Part shown: positions 44,028 to 56,454 of the stretch, piece by piece
How the letters are laid out: every line of letters starts with the position of its first letter
How positions within the stretch are numbered: position 1 is the first letter of the stretch
Assembly: GCA_036417435.1 (NCBI GenBank)
Contig: CM070906.1
Coordinates: 46,575,396 to 46,639,395, forward strand
Length of the DNA: 64,000 nt
Reading direction: 5' to 3'
Source: Inia geoffrensis
Taxonomy: Eukaryota; Chordata; Mammalia; Artiodactyla; Iniidae
Notes under the pieces: generated by a model
The model's input: only the letters and a program-made list of their open reading frames with translations
Database searches by the model: none
Told to the model about the DNA's origin: nothing
Position numbers and translations under genes: made by a program

Positions 44028-44920
44028 AATGTTTCTCATTGACTAAGATGCCCTATCACCCTTGCACACATGTCTTTAGTCATTTCAGAAGGCTCTTGTT
44101 TCAACTGTAATCACAGAATTTATTGTATTCATTGAGCTAATGCTTTGTCAGTAGTAATAAGCAAGTATATGTGAAAATTATTCAGCTTCAGGGGCATCAG
44201 TCCCTAAGCAATGACTACCCTGTTATTGATTCATTCTGTTTATTTATTTATTTATATATCTTATTTTGATATTTTCATGTAAATATATTTATACTTACAT
44301 TGTATTAAAATTTAGAAAATATTCACCTTTCCATTTCATTTAATTTGCATTGTGTTTCATTTATTAAATTCTTATGAGAGAAAACTTCTTGAGTTTTTTA
44401 AGTTCTGAAACCTACATTCTTGTTTTTTTCTATGTAAATTTATTTCAGACTAGTATTTGTCCATTTTGTCCTTTGGAACAGTCCTACCACTTTCATTTCA
44501 GGAAATGCTTGTCAAAAGGTGGAATTCCATGGAATTGAGGGAAGTCCTGGAAATTATGGAGAATGGTTAGTCCTGATGTCATAGGTGTAACTGATTTATA
44601 CCACCAGGAAAGAGTGGTCGGTGCAAATACCTGTGGGAAGGAGTCATCTCCTCGAGGGAAGCTGGTGACATATGCGGTTGAGGGGCCAACCTGGGCGCCT
44701 TCCTCCCACCTTCTCCCGGGTCCTGCTTTACTGAACCGTTCATCCCTCATACATACCTTCAGTCCCTCCAACTCACTGACCAGCTACACAGCTGCTCTGG
44801 TTCTGTGCAGGTTTCCAGCTTCAAGGTTTCTGTTAGAGTGAAAGCCACAGGAAGACAGCACAAGTGAAAGGAGAGTACTAGGATTTTCAAAACCTCTGTG
44901 AGAAGGAGCCAGGGTTCAGG

Positions 44921-45083
44921 GCACTGGATCCCAGCTCTGCTATTAATAGCAGTGTGACCTTGACAAATAACACAAACACTAAGCTCCCTAGTTTCCTCAT
45001 CTTTAATATGGGGACAATAGTAGTATTTTTTCATAGGATTATTCTCAGGATTCAATGAGTAAATATACACAAGAGGCATAAAA
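44921..45083 (+). mobile_element. MIR SINE, copy 2
   Basis: Counterpart of the MIR at 29598-29760. Confidence 0.84.
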
Positions 45084-45316
45084 GTGTGTCTGTCAGAAAT
45101 AACCAGGACTGTTAGAGTCACAGAGTGGCTACCATCAGGGAGGAGAAGGAGAGCTGCTCTGAGGTAGCAACTGGAAGGCAACATAAGAAACATGCTAGGT
45201 CCTGGGCAAAATCAATTATGTTTAACTTGGGTGCTAGTTTCACAATGTATTCAGTGTGTGAAATTTCCCTGTGCTGTATGTTGAAGATACTTGCTATTTC
45301 GGTGTATTATACTTCT

Positions 45317-45601
45317 TTTTAAAAAAAATAAATTTATCTATTTATTTACATTTTATTTTTGGCTGCATTGGGTCTTCGCTGCGGCGAGTGGGGGCTACTC
45401 TTCCTTGCGGTGCGCAGGCTTCGCGTTGCGGTGGCTTCTCTTGTCACGAAGCATGGACTCTAGGCACGCAGGCATCAGTAGTTGTGGCACACGGGCTTAG
45501 CTGCTCCGTGGCACGTGGGGTCTTCCCGGACCACGGCTTGAACTCGTGTCCCCTGCATTGGCCGGTGGATTCTTAAGCACTCTGCCACCAGTTAAGTCCT
45601 T
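45317..45601 (-). mobile_element. CHR-type SINE (reverse), copy 2
   Basis: Counterpart of 29994-30278, with the same pair of flanking target repeats. Confidence 0.9.
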
Positions 45602-48101
45602 GTGTATTATATTTCTGAAAGATTTTCTGGGAATTAGTAAAAATTCTTTGACAAAGAAGGATCGGTAGAAAATACTTGGATCTACTTTAAAAAGGAATAA
45701 TATGGAAATAACAGAGACCTCAAATAATGTAAAAAGGCACAAACATTTTTCATTAATAACGTTTGTTGCTTCTTTAGTAATGAGAAAGGCACAAAATAGC
45801 TTCTGAACTCTTTCATTCTTTGGTCTTTCAGCAGCAACAGAGAATCAGGAAGAAAAAAGCAGGAGCTATGAAAGGTAAGGTTCTGCTCTCTAATCCTGGG
45901 CTCTCCCGGGTTTGATCTTAGTTCTCTTCTCCATACAGTCCCAGGTCTATAATTGCTGGCAATGTCACCTCGTACAGCCTGTACTCTCAGAAAACAATGG
46001 CCCCCCAGAGGAGAGACTTCAGAGCTAGAAAGCAAAGAAGTCAGGACCTGGGACACTTCTAACCCAGGCTCTGCTCGTCCATGTGAAAGCTGGGCCACGG
46101 CACTTACCCATCAAGGGACAGTGCGACACGTGTTGGAACAAAGACTGTTTTGGTGGCAAATTTTTGGGTAATGACTCAGACAACTTAACCTCCCTAAGTT
46201 TCATAGTCTGTGTCTGGCAGAGTCCCAGGATTGTTGTGATGATTGCCTGGGGCAATGTGTGTGAAAGGGCTTTGAAATGACACCACTCTACACACATGGA
46301 CCTTACTATTAATGCCATGGAATCTCCGACCTCGAATTCTACTTCCTGGGCATTAATCTTGAAAGAATCTCTTCCCGGTAGAACAGTCTACTCAGCCTGT
46401 TCCACTCTCTCTTTGCTTCCACTCTCGCTAGACACACCCAGGCTCCTATTTTTGGTTTGCAGAGCTCACCTGAAAGGCACTCATGTGACACCAGCCCCAC
46501 CCTCTCTTCAGAAAGGTGATTCATATCTTCTGTCATCTCAGGCATCCCTCTTGCTAGCTGGCCCTGTGGAATTCCAGGGTCCTAGTCCAGCAAGAGGTTG
46601 ACACGAGGGAGTCCCATTGGGAACAGAATATGGAAGGAAGGCATATTGGGGTAAGGCATCTTCTGAAAACAAAATGGTCTCTCTCCAAAACAGCAAAGTT
46701 CATTCTTCACAAGTAAATTGTTTCTTCTACAAAAGAGTGTTTCCTTTTGTCTCTGCTGCATTTGGGGGGAAGGATGCAGTAGTCCAGGAACTGGGTTTAG
46801 AGAAAAGAAGAGGTTCTCCAGTTCTGATTGAGAGCTGACTTTGAGTGTTTGAGGCAGAGGAAGGTTAGGGAGGGAGTCTGACAGTGGCTTTGCACACCCT
46901 CTACCATCTCAGCCGCCTTCATTTGTGTCATGATGAATACAGCCCTTCACAAAGCAAATACAAAAGCATATGAACTTGACAAATGCTGAGGGGCTTTAAA
47001 AATTGAGAAAATCCATTAAAGAACGAGTCTCAGGAACTGGACTTCCCAGTCCTTCCCCTCCTCCATCATGATACTGATCTGTAAACAGCCGCGGGTTGGA
47101 ATGCTTGGGGTTACACAGGCACATAGATTCCCAAATGTCCCAATCAGCCTCTAGGAACAGAGACAAGAAACTTCACGCATTCCCCCAAACAGCACTGGAA
47201 TTCGCCATTCCTGAGGTCTCCAGTTCAGAAGGAAATGGAACAACCCAGAGGACCCCAAATATTTTGATGGCGAATAACTTTCCTCTAACTCCAAGGCCTT
47301 CTTGCGTCCTGACGAAGGCTGGGCAAAGCAGCTCAGCTTCCCAGTTCTCAGCTTAGCCTTAATGAAAGTGTACAGCTCAGGACTTTTCGCCTTTCCTTTC
47401 TCATGGGACAGGCTCTGCAGCAGCAGGGACGCAGAACCCCTGGCCATGTTCGTGGCTCAGCAAGCAGGGACAAGAGGAGGCCAAAGGGAAGGCAGAGCAG
47501 CATAGGGTCTTAGCAAACCTGGGAGGGGAACAGCACAGTCTTATCAGGCTTAGGAAAGAGATCTCCACCTACATCAGGTACCGGAGCACTCAGCTCACTC
47601 TCCAGCTACACTTCTTATGCCCACCCAGTATCCTGCACACGGTTAGGGACATCATTGGTCCTCAGGGTTGTTCATAAAAGCGATAAATGTAATAAGCTTA
47701 ACATAGTTGTGCCAGTAAAACTCTTTGAAAATGACACTCTTGCTGCATCTTCTCTTGTGGGTTACCCTTGTCTTCTCAGGTGACCAGTAAATTCGTTAGC
47801 TCGGCATCTCCTTAGTCCTCCTTCAGCTTCATGCATGATTTACGGCAATTGTTTTCTTTTTCCTATAGTACTGTTTTCTCGGCTTTAGAAGAGGGATAAT
47901 GAGACTACTATATTCCATTCAACATACCATCGCATGTTATATGCTCTATATATTGAGAATATAACAAGTCATAAAGTTATCTTAAGTGAGCAGATTATTT
48001 TAAGCACCAGGGACATAATAAACACAGCAATGATAGTTGTTATTGTGACAGGCATGCACAAAGGAGTAAAAGCCATTATTTCACGTCCACTCAAAAGATA
48101 C

Positions 48102-48304
48102 ACGTTTTTTTAAGATTTTTTTTTTGATGTGGACCGTTCTTAAAGTCTTTATTGAATTTGCTACAATATTGCTTCGGCTTTTTTTTATGTTTTGGTTTCT
48201 TGGCCCCGAGGCATGTGGGATCTTAGCTCCCCAACGACGGATCGAACTCACACCCCCTGCACTGGAAGGAGAAGTCTCAACTACTGGACCGCCAGGGAAG
48301 TCCC
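48102..48304 (-). mobile_element. CHR-type SINE (reverse), copy 3
   Basis: Counterpart of 17452-17654, same bases as copy 2. Confidence 0.88.
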
Positions 48305-49129
48305 CAAAAGATATTGATTGATATAATGCCATATTTGTGCCTTACTGAGCTCATAATTTTGTTATGCAAAAATTCTACCTCTGTGAATTAAAATAGGATC
48401 ATCTTTTTTAAGTATTGTGCAAAGCATACAAACAAATGTTTAAATTCTACTAGCAAATGAAATGTTCTCACCGAGGTACCAAACACTACATTACAAATAC
48501 CTATGGATCTCTAGTGGGCATCAAAACAAAATGCAATCAGTGCATTGGCACAGAAGATATTTCTCAATATTAAGTAGAAAGTAATATATTAAGTGTAAAT
48601 TTGCATCATGCTGAAATTAATAGCATTTTGATGCAGATTACAAATTTTTATGCAATTTATCCATATAAAATGACATTTTGAAGTAGTGAATAAAACTCTC
48701 CAATGAAAAACCCTGATTATATATATCAAGCTGAATGCTTAATCTATGAAGCCTTAAGGGTCTTCTAAGACCCTTGCTTAAAACAAATGAGAGGAAAAAA
48801 ATATGTCGAAAATCGAGATTAATTTCTTAAGATACTTACTAGGTCATAAGATATTGCCAATAAACTACATCTTACTGAGGTTAGAGATCAACGTGAAGCA
48901 GCCTTGGCTGACATGTCCGAAGCATCAGATACTTGTTATTATACCCGCCATTTTAAAGTCTGTCGCTCGTCTGGTCCCCGTGTCACCACCATCCTCTGCT
49001 TTTCTGCCCCTCCTCCTCTCCTTCCTTTGTTGACTCCACACTCTCATCTTAGGGGATTGGTGTTCCTCAAAGATCTATGCTAGGCCCACACTTCATCCTC
49101 TCTGCACATAGAGTCTCAACCTCCCAACT

Positions 49130-49540
49130 AGTTCCAAACGTCCTCTCTATGACTGCTGACTTCCATATGCATGTCTTTACCCAGGTTCACATCTCCAAAC
49201 AAATGTCACTAGCTCCAAACCCTCATATTTACCTGCTACCCTAGATGATCTCCAGACATGGCCAAACTTGATCATCATGCAATTACCTGGCAAACTCCTG
49301 CAGACCCCTGGGATGCCAGCTTACCAACTGCTCTTGCAGAAGCTTTCCCTGATCCATGCAAGCCCACACACTCCCAAGAGCCTGTACTTTCCCTGTCACG
49401 GCATTAGCATTCCTTTCACTGAACACCTAGTTACCCATATCCCCACCAGACGGCAAGCTCTGTGACAGCGGGCAATGTGTCTACACTTTTCATTGTACCT
49501 GGCACAAACCACAGTGCCAACAATACGAGGGATAGTCACA
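49130..49540 (+). mobile_element. L2-like LINE 3' end, copy 3
   Basis: Counterpart of 18480-18890 and 33807-34217. Confidence 0.66.
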
Positions 49541-50339
49541 CTTCTTTGATGAACTTTAAATTCCAGGATTCTATAATACATTTCACAGTTTACTGATCAT
49601 GCAACTGCTGAAACTCAATCAGCAACCATTAGACATGCCTTCTCCAAGAAAGAACAAGTAAGAGAGAAGAGCTCCAGCTGCTATAACCTGTCATAATGCC
49701 TTGTGCATCTCCTTCATAACCGAGAAAGGGTTTCAAGCTAACTGTTTACTCTTTAAGGCCTGTCTTCTCTGACAGAGTGCTCCACTAAGAAAGTAATATC
49801 TTTGTTTTATCTGCCAATATATTAAAAAACACAAGTAAAATCCTGAAAGCAGAGGTACTTCAAAATATTTTAAGAACCAATGACATGAATAAAACTATTT
49901 ATGTTCCTTTTGGATTTTAAGGCAGCTTAAAGGTTTAAGGACACTCTGACTTTCTTTAAGAGTATGAGTTAAACCTAACACGTAAAATATACCTTTTGCA
50001 CCCCCAAAGCAAAGGAAAACAAGACGCAAAGCTGACCATATCAGAATATGAAGAATAAATGTGGTAAATATAACAATCATCATAGAGAAATAAATTCTAA
50101 TTATTACAAATTAAAAATAAATCTTCTCTCCATTCAAAAGTATTGTTTCCACTTACTGTTGACAAACAATGTGCCGAGATGACTCGATGCATTTACAGCG
50201 GAAGCAGAAGAAAAGTCATTGAACTGAGTGAATATTGACGTGCTCGAGGCCACCTCTAAGCAGAGAAGACTCCATTGTAGAAGGCTGGGCCCCGGTCTCC
50301 TTTTCCCACCCCTGGGTTCTCTGAGGTTGAACATACAGA

Positions 50340-50811
50340 GAAAGCACACTCTGATTTTCACGCCTTAACTTCCTTCCACTCTCATATTGTCCTGGGCACA
50401 GCAGCTGTGGACTTTCTTTTCAGATCGAGCCTGGTCCTTTGCAAGTTCTTCAAAGTCAGGCTGGAGTCCTCATTGCCCAGCAGGCTCTTTTCCTCTCCAC
50501 CTCCTGCACCGAACTAGTCTCCAGATCTTCCCACTGTTGATCAAGCCCACTGAGGAATTTCAGCTGTTCGTGCCGGAGACGATGGAGAAGTGCTGTATCG
50601 TCTCATGGAGAATGAGGCAGCCTGAGCGTTTTGGAACTGGCTGTCAGCCAGCTGGTGCTGATGGAACCTGAAAACCTTCTTGTCCTTCAGGCAGGAAAAC
50701 AAAGAAGATTCTCCCTGTTAGGGGCAGGACCGTGAGGGTCTCCTGCTTTGGCGGCCTGTGGTTCTGGGCCAGGTGACAGCTAAGGGTGCACACAGGGCTG
50801 CAGAACATCAT
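50340..50811 (-). pseudogene. Antisense type I interferon pseudogene, cassette copy 3
   Basis: The same shared lesions as copies 1 and 2, with no restored frame. It stands 3.3 kb upstream of IFND copy 3 on the other strand. Confidence 0.82.
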
Positions 50812-51994
50812 CCTGGGTGTCCTCAGTGAGGAGGGTGGCAGGCCCCGGTGAGCCTGCTGATGCAGGTGTCTGGCTGTGGGAGGCTGTATCCAGCTGCTCT
50901 GAGTACCTGCCTGCAAATGAGATTCTTATATAGGCCATTTATGGGCAACATAGAACGTCACAACGTCAATTCTTTTAGTACACTGGAAATTAAACACACT
51001 CCTGGAACATGAAAGAGTATCAATCCGATAGGATGTATTCATCTAAAGGAGACCCGAGGTTGAAATAAAATCCTGAGGCTCAGTATATCTCTTTTTCAGC
51101 TCTAATGCGAATACTTAGAGGTTTGACCCTGTACTCTATTTTGCCACTTCTTAAATTGCACCAAATTACAACTCGCCTCACCTCTCTGCATTCTCCTCTA
51201 AAGGGACTCGTACATTAGATTTAAATTCTTCTACATTTCTTTACAGGACCATAGCTCACATTTTCTGACAGTTGACAGATAATGGTGACATAAAAATGAA
51301 GAGCAAGGGTGAATTCATGCAGTTCTCTTCATTCTGTCACCAGAAATGTTCTGACAGCATATGTACGTGACAATGGGCTTGGCAGTGTGGATTCCAGGAA
51401 AGTGAGGCAGGGATGGTGACTGCCCTCCAGGGAGCAGGGAGGACAGACTTCAGAGGCAGCATTAGGATGAAAGAAGCACCACGTGCTCAGTGCAGCTGAG
51501 GGCCAGTGCTCAGAGCTGATGAAGAGGAGGGCCTGGGAGCAGCAGAAGGCTCCACTCTGACCAAAATCTGGGGCTCCTGAATTGAAAGGACATCAGATTT
51601 TCATTTCCTCTTTTAAAAAATGGAGACAACTTTAGTTGTGGTCACACAAGACACTGCCTAGATCAAATAAAAGAAAGTTTGCAAAGTACAGGCTGAGAAT
51701 TTGAACAGAGTGAATGATAGCAGCCTTTTGTATTAATACAACAAACGGTAACCTGTAGAGTCCACCCTCAGCCCAGCCAAGAGAAGCTCTGACTACAGGT
51801 TCCTTAACACTCAGGGGTCTGCATGCTGAGGCCCCCAAATGCAAACTCTAGGAGAGGGATTGCCTGTAGGCCTGCGAAGGAGTAGAGATCTAGTCTCCAC
51901 CCTTAGAGCAGTGCCCCGTACACTAAGGAGAGAAATCCTACGGCACCTGAAGCTCTTTGCAGCATCTAAGAAAGTGTTTTGACCTCCTCCGCAC

Positions 51995-52019
51995 AAAAAA
52001 AAAAAAAAAAAAAAAAAAA
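51995..52019. repeat. Poly(A) tract, 25 A in copy 3
   Basis: Length differs from both other complete copies (26 and 22). Confidence 0.9.
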
Positions 52020-52924
52020 GGCTGCTCTGTGCCTAGTATAAATGAGATATATAGTCCTTTTCCTCACCTTATTTTGTTTCAGACCAGCTCTGGTGTTAAC
52101 TTTTAAGACACAGATTCAATTATACCTTAAAAACAAACACATAACCTCAGAGAAAAAGATCAGATTTGTGGTTACCATAGCCAAGGGGGTGTGAGTTGAG
52201 AAAATCACATGAAGGCAGTCAAAAGGGGTTTTTCTTCCTTAAAAAAAAGACATTAAAATAATGTTGCAGAGACCAGGAAAAGGGTTAGAAATATATATAC
52301 GGGGGAGAGATGATGAGAATTAAAGCATTCCTAGATTTTCAGCCATGGAACAGCACAATACTCTCATTCAAAAGCTATGTCCTGGGTTAGCATCAGGGCA
52401 ACGTTTAGCTAGTACTTCTCTTAAAAGCACGAATGGTAAGAAGGCACCATATCTAAGTCATCAAGATAAAGAATGTTTTAATGCAATATTTTAAAATGAA
52501 AATTAATACCAAAATATGCACGAGGAACAAAATATAAAAACTGTAAGTAAAGAAATGAAGTTGATCTCCATTTGCATGGCCCTGACAGTCTTACAAAGTA
52601 AGGCTTCATGATGTAACTGAAATCTGGGCAAATTCCACTTAGTGTATAAAATTCTTCCTAAAGAAAAAGGAAAAAGTCTGACCTGCTAAATGTCCTCAAT
52701 TGCTTGTACACACCAACTCTTCTTTCTAACCTTATAGTCAAGGTGAGGTCCTGGGAAAGACATTTCAGGAACATGAGTTACAAATCAGTTAAGACTATCA
52801 CGGGGTCATTAGAAATTGTCAAACATGGTGATTCCCTCAATTAAAAACAAGTGAAAAAGTAATCTTGAAAATATTAATGAGTTGGCTTCCATTAAAGATA
52901 GGAAAGTAAAACTATTACATACTT

Positions 52925-53207
52925 GGGACTTCCCTGGTGGCGCAGTGGTTAAGAATCCGCCTGACAACTCAGGGAACACGGGTTCGAGCCCTGGTCTAGG
53001 AAGATCCCACATGCCGTGGAGCAGCTAAGTCCATGTGCTGCTACTACTGAGCCTGTGCTCTGGGACCCGTGAGCCACAACTACTGAAGCCTGCGCACCTA
53101 CAGCCCGTGCTCCTCAACAAGAGAGGCCACCCCAATGAGAAGCCTGCGCACCGCGATGAAGACTGAACCCAGCCTAAAATAAATAAACCCGGCCTAAAAT
53201 AAATAAG
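52925..53207 (+). mobile_element. CHR-type SINE, copy 3
   Basis: Counterpart of 22276-22558. It reads GGGACCCGTGAGCC, mixing the copy 1 base (GGGACCC) with the copy 2 base (CGTGAGCC). Confidence 0.88.
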
Positions 53208-53488
53208 CAAGTAATTAATTATATTAAATACTTTAGTATAAAGACAATATAGTTTAAATAAAGTTTAATAAAACGCTCTATTTTAATATGAAATATATTT
53301 TAGTATTCTATGCTTAATATTGAAAATATTTTAACATAAATTTATAAAAATATCAAACATTTAAAATATTTAAATAGGATATGAATTAAGTTAAATATAA
53401 AATTAATTTTAAAATGTAAAAAATAAAAGGCTGTGAGTTTTTTTAATATTCCTACTTTTCAGATATTCAGTACTCTCTCCCTCACTTT

Positions 53489-54153
53489 AACGCTGTATCC
53501 CTGAACGACACCATGAAGTCCCAGAGAATCAATCTACAGGGGCGCTCAGCTCCCGCGTCCTCGGCCCCGGTGGTGGCCGCGCTCCGACTCACCCCTCAGG
53601 GCGTCCCCAACAGCGTCCTGTCGTCCCATCGCCGCCACCGCGTTCCCCTTTCTCTGGGCCTTCGCTGTGTCGCGCCAGAAACGAGCCCGAATCTGAAAAA
53701 TCGGCTCCCCTTTCTCTGAGGCTGGGAATCGCTCTGATTCCCCACCTCAGACCGCCCAGAAAAAGGCTTCTTTCCCCAAAATTGCCTCGCTCAAGTTTCT
53801 GTGAGAAAATAAAGCGCAAAACTCAGGGGCAGCCTGAAAATGCAAAGTTCCTGTGCTCAGCCGCCACACAAAAATGTCTCTGGTTGAGGCCGCGACAAGG
53901 CTTCCTCTTCAACACTCAGCACCGAGAAGACGAAGGCTTTTCGCGCACTATGCGGAGTATTAAAGCAGCCTCAGCAGGACACAGCTGCAGCCCGCGAACT
54001 CAGTAGTCGGCGTTTCCCAAACAAACCCTCCGCCCTCTACCGGCCGCCCAGGGAAGGACGCTGTCCACAGTTGCAGGGAAGGAAGCTTCCCACTAGTTGT
54101 TTGGCGGTTCCCACGCGTCTCCTGGAGGCCTTCTAGTGAATCACTCATTCTTA
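53489..54153 (+). promoter_or_regulatory. CpG-rich upstream region of IFND, cassette copy 3
   Basis: Like copies 1 and 2 except CCACTAGTTG in place of CCACTAATTG about 60 bp before the ATG (near 54096). The weak TATTAAA is at 53958-53964. Confidence 0.63.
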
Positions 54154-54666
54154 ATGGCCCAGATCTATCTGCTAGTGGCAGGAGCGATGCTCTGCTCCAT
54201 CCCTGCTTACTCTCCTGGCTGGAACTTGCCTAGAAGCCATAGCCAGGAAAACAAGGACGTCTTCCAACATGTGGAACAGATGCAAAGGATCCCCTCTCAG
54301 TGGTGCCTAAAGGACAGAACCGACTTCAAATTTCCTTGGAAAAGAGACAATATCACCCCAATCCAGATGACTCAAGGCACCTGTCACCACCATCTGATGC
54401 TCCAGCAGATCTTCAACCTCTTCACCACGGAGGATAGCCGTGCTGCCTGGAACCACACCCTCCTCGATAAACTTCTCTCTAGCCTTCATCTGAGGCTGCA
54501 CCGACTGGAGCAGACGCAAAAAGACAATCTGGATTGTCGAGATTTGGGACTTGCTGCCCGGGAGTATTTCCATGGAATCCATGTCTATCTGAAGGCAAAG
54601 GAATACAGCCCCTGTGCCTGGGAGGTTGTCAGAGTGGAAATTCAAAAGTGCCTTTCCCTTCTGTAA
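54154..54666 (+). CDS. IFND: Interferon delta, cassette copy 3 (Ala119Glu variant)
   Basis: A 170-residue precursor that differs from copies 1 and 2 at one position: precursor residue 119 is Glu (GAG at 54508-54510) instead of Ala (GCG). This is in the shortened loop region before REYFHG, close to where Cys99 stands in other type I interferons. The reading frame, signal peptide, two N-glycosylation sites and cysteine layout are otherwise unchanged. It is the only amino-acid difference I see among the amplified interferons, so the copies are mostly identical proteins with one possible beginning of divergence. The effect on receptor binding is unknown. Confidence 0.9.
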   Translation: MAQIYLLVAGAMLCSIPAYSPGWNLPRSHSQENKDVFQHVEQMQRIPSQWCLKDRTDFKFPWKRDNITPIQMTQGTCHHHLMLQQIFNLFTTEDSRAAWNHTLLDKLLSSLHLRLHRLEQTQKDNLDCRDLGLAAREYFHGIHVYLKAKEYSPCAWEVVRVEIQKCLSLL

Positions 54667-54829
54667 GAATCCTCAAAGAAATGTCAACAAATACAGAATA
54701 TTTTTTATTTTTATAATATTTATATATTTATATTTATAGATATATATTAGATATTTATTTATATATATAATATATATAAATATATATATTTATAATAAAA
54801 AATAAATACTTTTCATTCTCATTCAATTA
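54667..54829 (+). promoter_or_regulatory. IFND 3' AT-rich region, copy 3
   Basis: The same ATTTA-rich and TATAATA-rich run as the other copies. Confidence 0.58.
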
Positions 54830-55593
54830 CATTAGTGTTCAAGTCCAAAGCAATCTCGACTTGTGTTTCCTCACAGGCTGAAAAATCTCTGAAATGAAAA
54901 TCATGATTTTAAGAAAGGTTTTGACAGAACACAATCTCTTTTCTTGTATAACTAATTTTATAACGTAATTTAAAAGATCACTTTAAGTTTTGGGAGGGGT
55001 ATTTGCTATTTTCCACATATGAAGTATACAAAGGTTTTTTGGATAGTGTGGTGTTAGAGATATTTGTCAGTTAACTTAATGCTGACTGCTGTAACGGGTA
55101 AACAGAATGCTGTCAGGAATTTGATAACAGAATCTTATCTTTCCCGGGTATAAGAACACAAGGCAGGCATTCCTGATCAGATGGATGTTCTAAGTTGCTC
55201 TCCAAAGAGTGATTCGGGGACATGGGTACCCCCTGTTTTGCGGATTTTTCCATCATCAACAGGTGACTCCAAATTTTTCTGCAGTATTTGAGTCTATTCC
55301 ACTCAGTGGTAAAGGGAAAAAGTCTGGTGCATCACATGGCACGTTTTCAAGGGCCAGGGCTATACAGGGCAAGAGCACTTCTGCTCACATTACATGGCCT
55401 GGGTTTATCCTCGTGGAAATCTCACTGCAAGGAAGTTGGGAAATTATTGGATGATTAATGGACGAGGAGACAAGTTCAGTGCATAAGGCCACTTTTCATC
55501 TTTACACTATTTGTCCCAATGAAGTTCTGGGCGGGGTGGAGGGGAACAACGAATGTTCTTGCTTGCACACACTTCATTAAAAACCAATCGGAC

Positions 55594-55911
55594 CCACAGA
55601 GTAAGAGAAATATCATGTATATGTGGAATCTAAAAAAATGATACAAATGAACTTATTTACAATACAGAAACGGGCCCACAGACTAACAGAAGAAACTTAT
55701 GGTTACCAGGGCGGAAGGGTGGGGGAGGGATAGTTGGGGAGTTTGGAATTGACGTGTACACACTGCTATATTTGGGATGGATGGCCAACAGGAACCTACT
55801 GTGTAGCACAGGGCACTCTGCTCAATATTATGTGGCAACCTAGATGGGAGGAGAGTTTGAGAAAGAATGGATGCATGAATGTGTGTGGCTGAATCACTCT
55901 GCCAGTAGGAA
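55594..55911 (+). mobile_element. L1 3' end fragment, copy 3
   Basis: Counterpart of 24945-25262. Confidence 0.82.
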
Positions 55912-56327
55912 ACTTCCTTTTTTTTGTTTTTAATAGGCGGAAAAATCTATTCCCTTCTAACTACTTAATAGCGATTTTGTCTATTTTGATTAGAACTTAA
56001 AGTCAGTTCAGTTGACTCAGACCACGCCCCATGTAGCCCTACAAAACCATAGACAGTAACCCTTTGGCATCTTAAGTGGAATAAGGGTCCTTTGTCATCT
56101 CACTGTCCTCTGTCTGCTTATTTCGTTGGTTCCTAAATATCATGTTCACGTGCAGCCTTCACTTTCGTTAATGGGTGCTTTCCGACAAATCATTGTAAAC
56201 ACCCTAAGGTTTGCCCTTGTATCTTTGGTACATTTGGAACAGTTCATTCGTCCAGATTTATATTTCTCTCCAGTTGTATAAGTGAGTTTGATCCAATAGG
56301 GTTATTGAGGGTGTTGCGTTAGTTTTC

Positions 56328-56454
56328 TTTTTTCTATTTTTTGGCCGCGCCACGGGGCATGCGAGATCTTAGTTCCCAGACCAGGGATCGAACCCGTGCC
56401 CCCTGAAGTGGACGCTCGGTGTCTTTTAACTACTGGACTGCCAGGGAAGTCCCT
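56328..56454 (-). mobile_element. Truncated CHR-type SINE (reverse), copy 3
   Basis: Counterpart of 25679-25805. Confidence 0.85.

Larger units (their letters stand above)
32096..47418. repeat. Tandem interferon cassette, copy 2 (15,323 bp)
   Basis: The second complete copy, with the same order of features. It is distinguished by its 22-A tract. It has private bases such as GGGTGCAGGG near 36108 and GAACCCGTGAGCC in its SINE near 37738. With copy 3 it shares derived bases, for example TACTGTTTTCTCGGC near 32544 and AATTAATAGC near 33296. Confidence 0.95.
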
